Origin: Euryarchaeota archaeon UBA28
GTDB lineage: Archaea; Thermoplasmatota; Poseidoniia; Poseidoniales; Thalassarchaeaceae
Length of the DNA: 9,406 bases
NCBI GenBank assembly: GCA_002501605.1
Contig: DANW01000027.1
Location: forward strand, 1 to 9,406
Direction: 5' to 3'
A model generated the notes under the pieces. It searched no databases. It saw only the letters and a program-made list of their open reading frames with translations, and was not told the DNA's origin. Of the stretch, positions 6,808-9,406 are shown one piece after another. Position 1 is the stretch's first letter. Every line of letters begins with the position of its first letter. A program made the translations under genes and the position numbers.

Positions 6808-9159
6808 TCACTCTTGTTCAGTAGGATCAGTCCCATCTCCCCTCGGTGCTAACCATGAGGGAGCATACCAGTTTAGGTCACCCATAAGGCGCATTGTAGA
6901 GGGAACTACCAATGCTCTTACCAGAGTAGCATCCACAGCTACTCCGAGTGCAAGCATGAAACCGAATTGCTTCATCAACGACACAGATGAAAGTCCGAAT
7001 GCGGAGAAGACGGTAACCATAACTAGAGCCGCGGAGGTGATTATACGACCGCTTTTCTGGAGGCCGACGGCGACCGACTTCGTGTTATCACCCGTTCTTT
7101 CCCACTCCTCATGGATTCTGGAAAGCATCAGGACCTCGTAGTCCATACTTAACCCGAATAGTATCGCAAAAATCATCACAGGAGTCGTAGGGTCAATGGG
7201 CTGTGGTGTGAAGTTAAGTAGCTCAGAGCCATTACCCATCTGGAAGATCCATACTAGCACACCAAACGAGGCGCTGACCGAAAGGACATTCATGATCAGC
7301 GCTTTCAGGGGAAGAACGACTGACCTTACCTGTAAGAAAATAAGAATATAGCTGGTGATTAGTATGAATGCTAGTGAGATGGGCAAGTTTTCTGCAACCG
7401 CCTCGATCACATCTTGGTTGTATGCGGCCACGCCTGCCACGTTTACTATTGATGAGCCACCAAATTGGTCATCCTTCGCCTCAAGGCCCCTGATAGACAA
7501 TACTGCTTCTCTCGCACTAACGCTCGCCTCATCCCCTTCTATCCCCACTACAAGCAAAACCACATTATTTCCTATGAAACTCTCTCTCAGGTATTCCCTT
7601 TGAGCTGATATCAACATAGATTCCACCGAAGAGCGCTCCCCGTCTTTGGAAGAGTCCCAGAAGTCGACTACATCGTCCTCACTCATATTCACATCAAAAT
7701 GGGCATGACTGCGAACGTAAGTAGCTCCCTCGACCTCTAAAATCTCCTTCGAGAACTGGTAGAGGGAACGAATGTTGCTTTCTAGCAGTGGATCCACTCC
7801 CTCCTCTGTCTCAAATACGGCCAGCGCAGTGTTTGAGATATATTCGGGCCAGTAGTCATCCGTTAGCTCCATTCCCTGCCGGGATTCGTCATCTGGACTA
7901 AGCGCCTTGTAGGTGGTTATACCATACTCCGCCTGTAAAAACGGGGACCCAGCCAGCATTAGTACGATTACTGCAGGAACTAAGACAGCAAAGGGCCTCT
8001 TCATAACCCCGCCGGCGACATTAGACCAGAAACCCTCCTCACTGGTGTCCACCCCAAACGAGAATGGAACCTTGAATGAGTTAACCCTGTCTCCCAATAG
8101 AGATAAGGCCGCAGGAAGAAGGACTATCGAAGATGTGAGGGCTACGGCAGTTGCGCAAATCCCCCCCCATCCGAGAGATGGAAGCCCAGTATTTTCGAAG
8201 AAAAGCATTCCCATGAGGCCGACTATGACCGTCATGCCGGAGAAGAAGATGGCCCGACCCGCAGTCGCACTGGTCATCGCAATTGCTGTTCTATGGTCTC
8301 TACCCCTACCGAGCTCTTCTCTGAACCTATTCACTATGAATAGTGAGTAGTCCACGCTTAGTCCAATTCCAAGTAGGGAAACGATGTTGTTAGCGTATAC
8401 TGTGATGTCATCGAATACATAACTCAGACCTGTTACTATTCCAACAGCGGCCAGAACAGTGTAGACTCCGGACAGAACAGGTAATCCGGCCGCAACCAAA
8501 CTCCCGAAAACCAAAAGCAGAATAATCAGAGTTAGAGGTGCCGAGATCAATTCTGCCTGAATCAACTCTTCCTTGAGAGTCAGGTCGAAGGTGACGTCGA
8601 TCGCAAGGTTGTCTGTTACCCACTTTTCCATACCCTCCGGGGCATCGTCAGGGAGTGCCAAATCGTCGAAGTTTTCCTTCAATAAAGCCTTGGAGCCGTC
8701 TCTATCAAGATTAACCTCAATTTTTATTCTGGTCCACTCGGGGTTCACCGAGCTCACCAGCTCAGACCTATTCACCTCAGTGGTTAGCCATGGATATTCA
8801 ACTGACACATGATCATTTTCCGTCATTGGAGCAACAGTTTCCATCATTGCATTTTGCACTATTTCATCTTCATGACTTGCACCTGGGTGATGGAACAAAA
8901 CGTGGAATGAGAAGCTGTCACTTTCATTTTCAGAGGTGAAACCTATCCTCGCGGCATCCCATCCATGCACTGATTCAAGGTCTCCCTCTCCATATCCTTC
9001 GGCATACCTGGGCTCTAGTGTCATTAACGAAGCCAACGAGCCACAAAGAATTAGAGTTAGAATCAGCACGACTTTCGCGTTGTCATAGACGAACAAACCC
9101 ATCTTGAAGTACGATCTGTGTTCCAAGGCTTCAGGCTCAGTCGACCCTTCCATAGCCAT
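6808..9159 (-). CDS. MMPL/RND-superfamily membrane transporter
   Basis: The 783-residue transporter has the internal two-fold symmetry of the RND superfamily, MMPL branch. Membrane segment 1 (about 28-48) is followed by an outside domain (about 50-200), segments 2-6 (about 203-355), segment 7 (about 389-408), a second outside domain (about 410-588) and segments 8-12 (about 592-756). The first half carries GIGLSVDYSLFIVNRFREEL (265-284) and TAGRAIFFSGMTVIVGL; the second half carries FGLSMDYEVLMLSRIHEEW (668-686), GRIITSAALVMV and LGVAVDATLVR. The two Asp-Tyr pairs, D270-Y271 and D673-Y674, match the proton-relay pairs known from MmpL3, which supports proton-driven transport. MMPL relatives move lipids or other hydrophobic molecules; the cargo here is unknown. 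ATG 9159 is supported by a TATA-like sequence 22-31 nt upstream; ATG 9153 two codons later is also possible. The reductase gene follows on the same strand. Confidence 0.92.
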   Translation of the reverse strand: MAMEGSTEPEALEHRSYFKMGLFVYDNAKVVLILTLILCGSLASLMTLEPRYAEGYGEGDLESVHGWDAARIGFTSENESDSFSFHVLFHHPGASHEDEIVQNAMMETVAPMTENDHVSVEYPWLTTEVNRSELVSSVNPEWTRIKIEVNLDRDGSKALLKENFDDLALPDDAPEGMEKWVTDNLAIDVTFDLTLKEELIQAELISAPLTLIILLLVFGSLVAAGLPVLSGVYTVLAAVGIVTGLSYVFDDITVYANNIVSLLGIGLSVDYSLFIVNRFREELGRGRDHRTAIAMTSATAGRAIFFSGMTVIVGLMGMLFFENTGLPSLGWGGICATAVALTSSIVLLPAALSLLGDRVNSFKVPFSFGVDTSEEGFWSNVAGGVMKRPFAVLVPAVIVLMLAGSPFLQAEYGITTYKALSPDDESRQGMELTDDYWPEYISNTALAVFETEEGVDPLLESNIRSLYQFSKEILEVEGATYVRSHAHFDVNMSEDDVVDFWDSSKDGERSSVESMLISAQREYLRESFIGNNVVLLVVGIEGDEASVSAREAVLSIRGLEAKDDQFGGSSIVNVAGVAAYNQDVIEAVAENLPISLAFILITSYILIFLQVRSVVLPLKALIMNVLSVSASFGVLVWIFQMGNGSELLNFTPQPIDPTTPVMIFAILFGLSMDYEVLMLSRIHEEWERTGDNTKSVAVGLQKSGRIITSAALVMVTVFSAFGLSSVSLMKQFGFMLALGVAVDATLVRALVVPSTMRLMGDLNWYAPSWLAPRGDGTDPTEQE

Positions 9160-9175
9160 TCCGAGAAATAATTCT

Positions 9176-9191
9176 ATTTGTATAGTATAGT
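9176..9191 (-). promoter_or_regulatory. TATA-like promoter of the MMPL transporter gene
   Basis: The minus strand reads ACTATACTATACAAAT, an AT-rich sequence with a tandem ACTAT repeat. The CTATACTATA part (9190-9181) is 22-31 nt upstream of ATG 9159. No Shine-Dalgarno sequence lies ahead of the ATG. Spacing fits an archaeal TATA box driving a leaderless transcript. It is the best TATA-like match in the window and lies in the 65-bp gap between the hydrolase stop and the transporter start. Confidence 0.55.
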
Positions 9192-9224
9192 TTCAGGACC
9201 TACGCCAAGTTTACCACCCGGGAC

Positions 9225-9406
9225 TCACAGAAGTGAAGCAACAGAATCGACAACGAGACTCGGCTTTTGAGAAGCTTCGGTAGCATCCAGAATTGTCGCC
9301 TCACCGGAAAGAACCAGAATTCCATGAACCCCGGCCCTATCGGCCATTTCCATATCTGTGTACAATCTATCTCCGACCATTGCACAATTCTCCGGTGATA
9401 GGCCCA
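9225..9406 (-). CDS. C-terminal fragment of a HAD-IIA (NagD-like) hydrolase
   Basis: The last 60 residues of a HAD-superfamily hydrolase are visible; the start lies right of the window. The segment reads AMVGDRLYTDMEMADRAG (8-25), the GDR-x-x-T-D motif of the Mg-binding loop, followed by VHGILVLSGEAT. Both are characteristic of HAD-IIA enzymes such as NagD and phosphoglycolate/4-nitrophenyl phosphatase relatives. The catalytic aspartate nucleophile would be near the missing N-terminus. The likely activity is dephosphorylation of a small cytoplasmic phosphate ester, but the substrate is not predictable. It ends in TGA at 9227-9225, 65 bp ahead of the MMPL gene on the same strand; the transporter has its own TATA-like sequence, so co-transcription is uncertain. 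Confidence 0.85.
   Translation of the reverse strand, partial: GLSPENCAMVGDRLYTDMEMADRAGVHGILVLSGEATILDATEASQKPSLVVDSVASLL

Noticed and set aside
7913..8350. 145-codon open frame on the plus strand inside the MMPL gene
   Set aside because: Antisense shadow of a strongly conserved transporter sequence.
1..9406. CRISPR arrays, tRNA genes, insertion sequences, phage or defence genes
   Set aside because: No regularly spaced repeats, cloverleaf-like sequences, transposase motifs or terminal inverted repeats were found on reading; the longest stretch without a gene is only about 90 bp.

Overview
The window is an ordinary, gene-dense stretch of a prokaryotic chromosome with about 50% GC by eye. 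It most resembles a marine planktonic euryarchaeon of the Poseidoniia (Marine Group II) type. That assignment is inference. It rests on the style of the surface proteins: a Cys-rich ephrin-receptor-like repeat followed by one membrane helix and a basic tail, a membrane-anchored subtilisin-like protease, and an Asp-box lipoprotein. It also rests on start signals that look archaeal: AT-rich boxes 20-30 nt upstream of start codons with no ribosome binding site, while the one obvious second gene of an operon does have one. No ribosomal RNA, tRNA, CRISPR array, transposase or phage gene was seen.

Layout, left to right. (1) 2-289 (+): C-terminal end of a cell-surface protein. (2) 344-1093 and 1097-1732 (+): a two-gene operon encoding a Bax inhibitor-1/YccA-type membrane protein and a LysE/RhtB-type exporter. 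(3) 1729-3180 (-): a secreted lipoprotein with four Asp-box (BNR) motifs, probably a beta-propeller, convergent with the exporter. (4) 3271-5721 (+): an 816-residue S8 protease with signal peptide, propeptide, complete catalytic residues, a textbook EF-hand loop and a C-terminal membrane anchor. It diverges from the lipoprotein gene across a 90-bp region. (5) 5727-6758 (-): an extended short-chain dehydrogenase (dihydroflavonol-reductase-like), convergent with the protease. (6) 6808-9159 (-): an MMPL/RND-type membrane transporter. (7) 9225-9406 (-): C-terminal end of a HAD-IIA (NagD-like) hydrolase, cut by the window edge.

Functionally the window is dominated by cell-envelope and extracellular proteins. 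The divergent protease/lipoprotein pair could serve degradation or capture of external polymers, but nothing here proves they act together. The reductase, transporter and phosphatase share a strand. The first two have their own promoter-like boxes, so they need not be one operon.

I did not find a convincing undescribed system. The observations most worth a second look are regulatory. Four genes share an apparently leaderless start architecture, two of them with an identical 11-bp box followed by ATGGCC. Both convergent gene junctions carry perfect inverted repeats that contain or overlap the stop codons of both genes.
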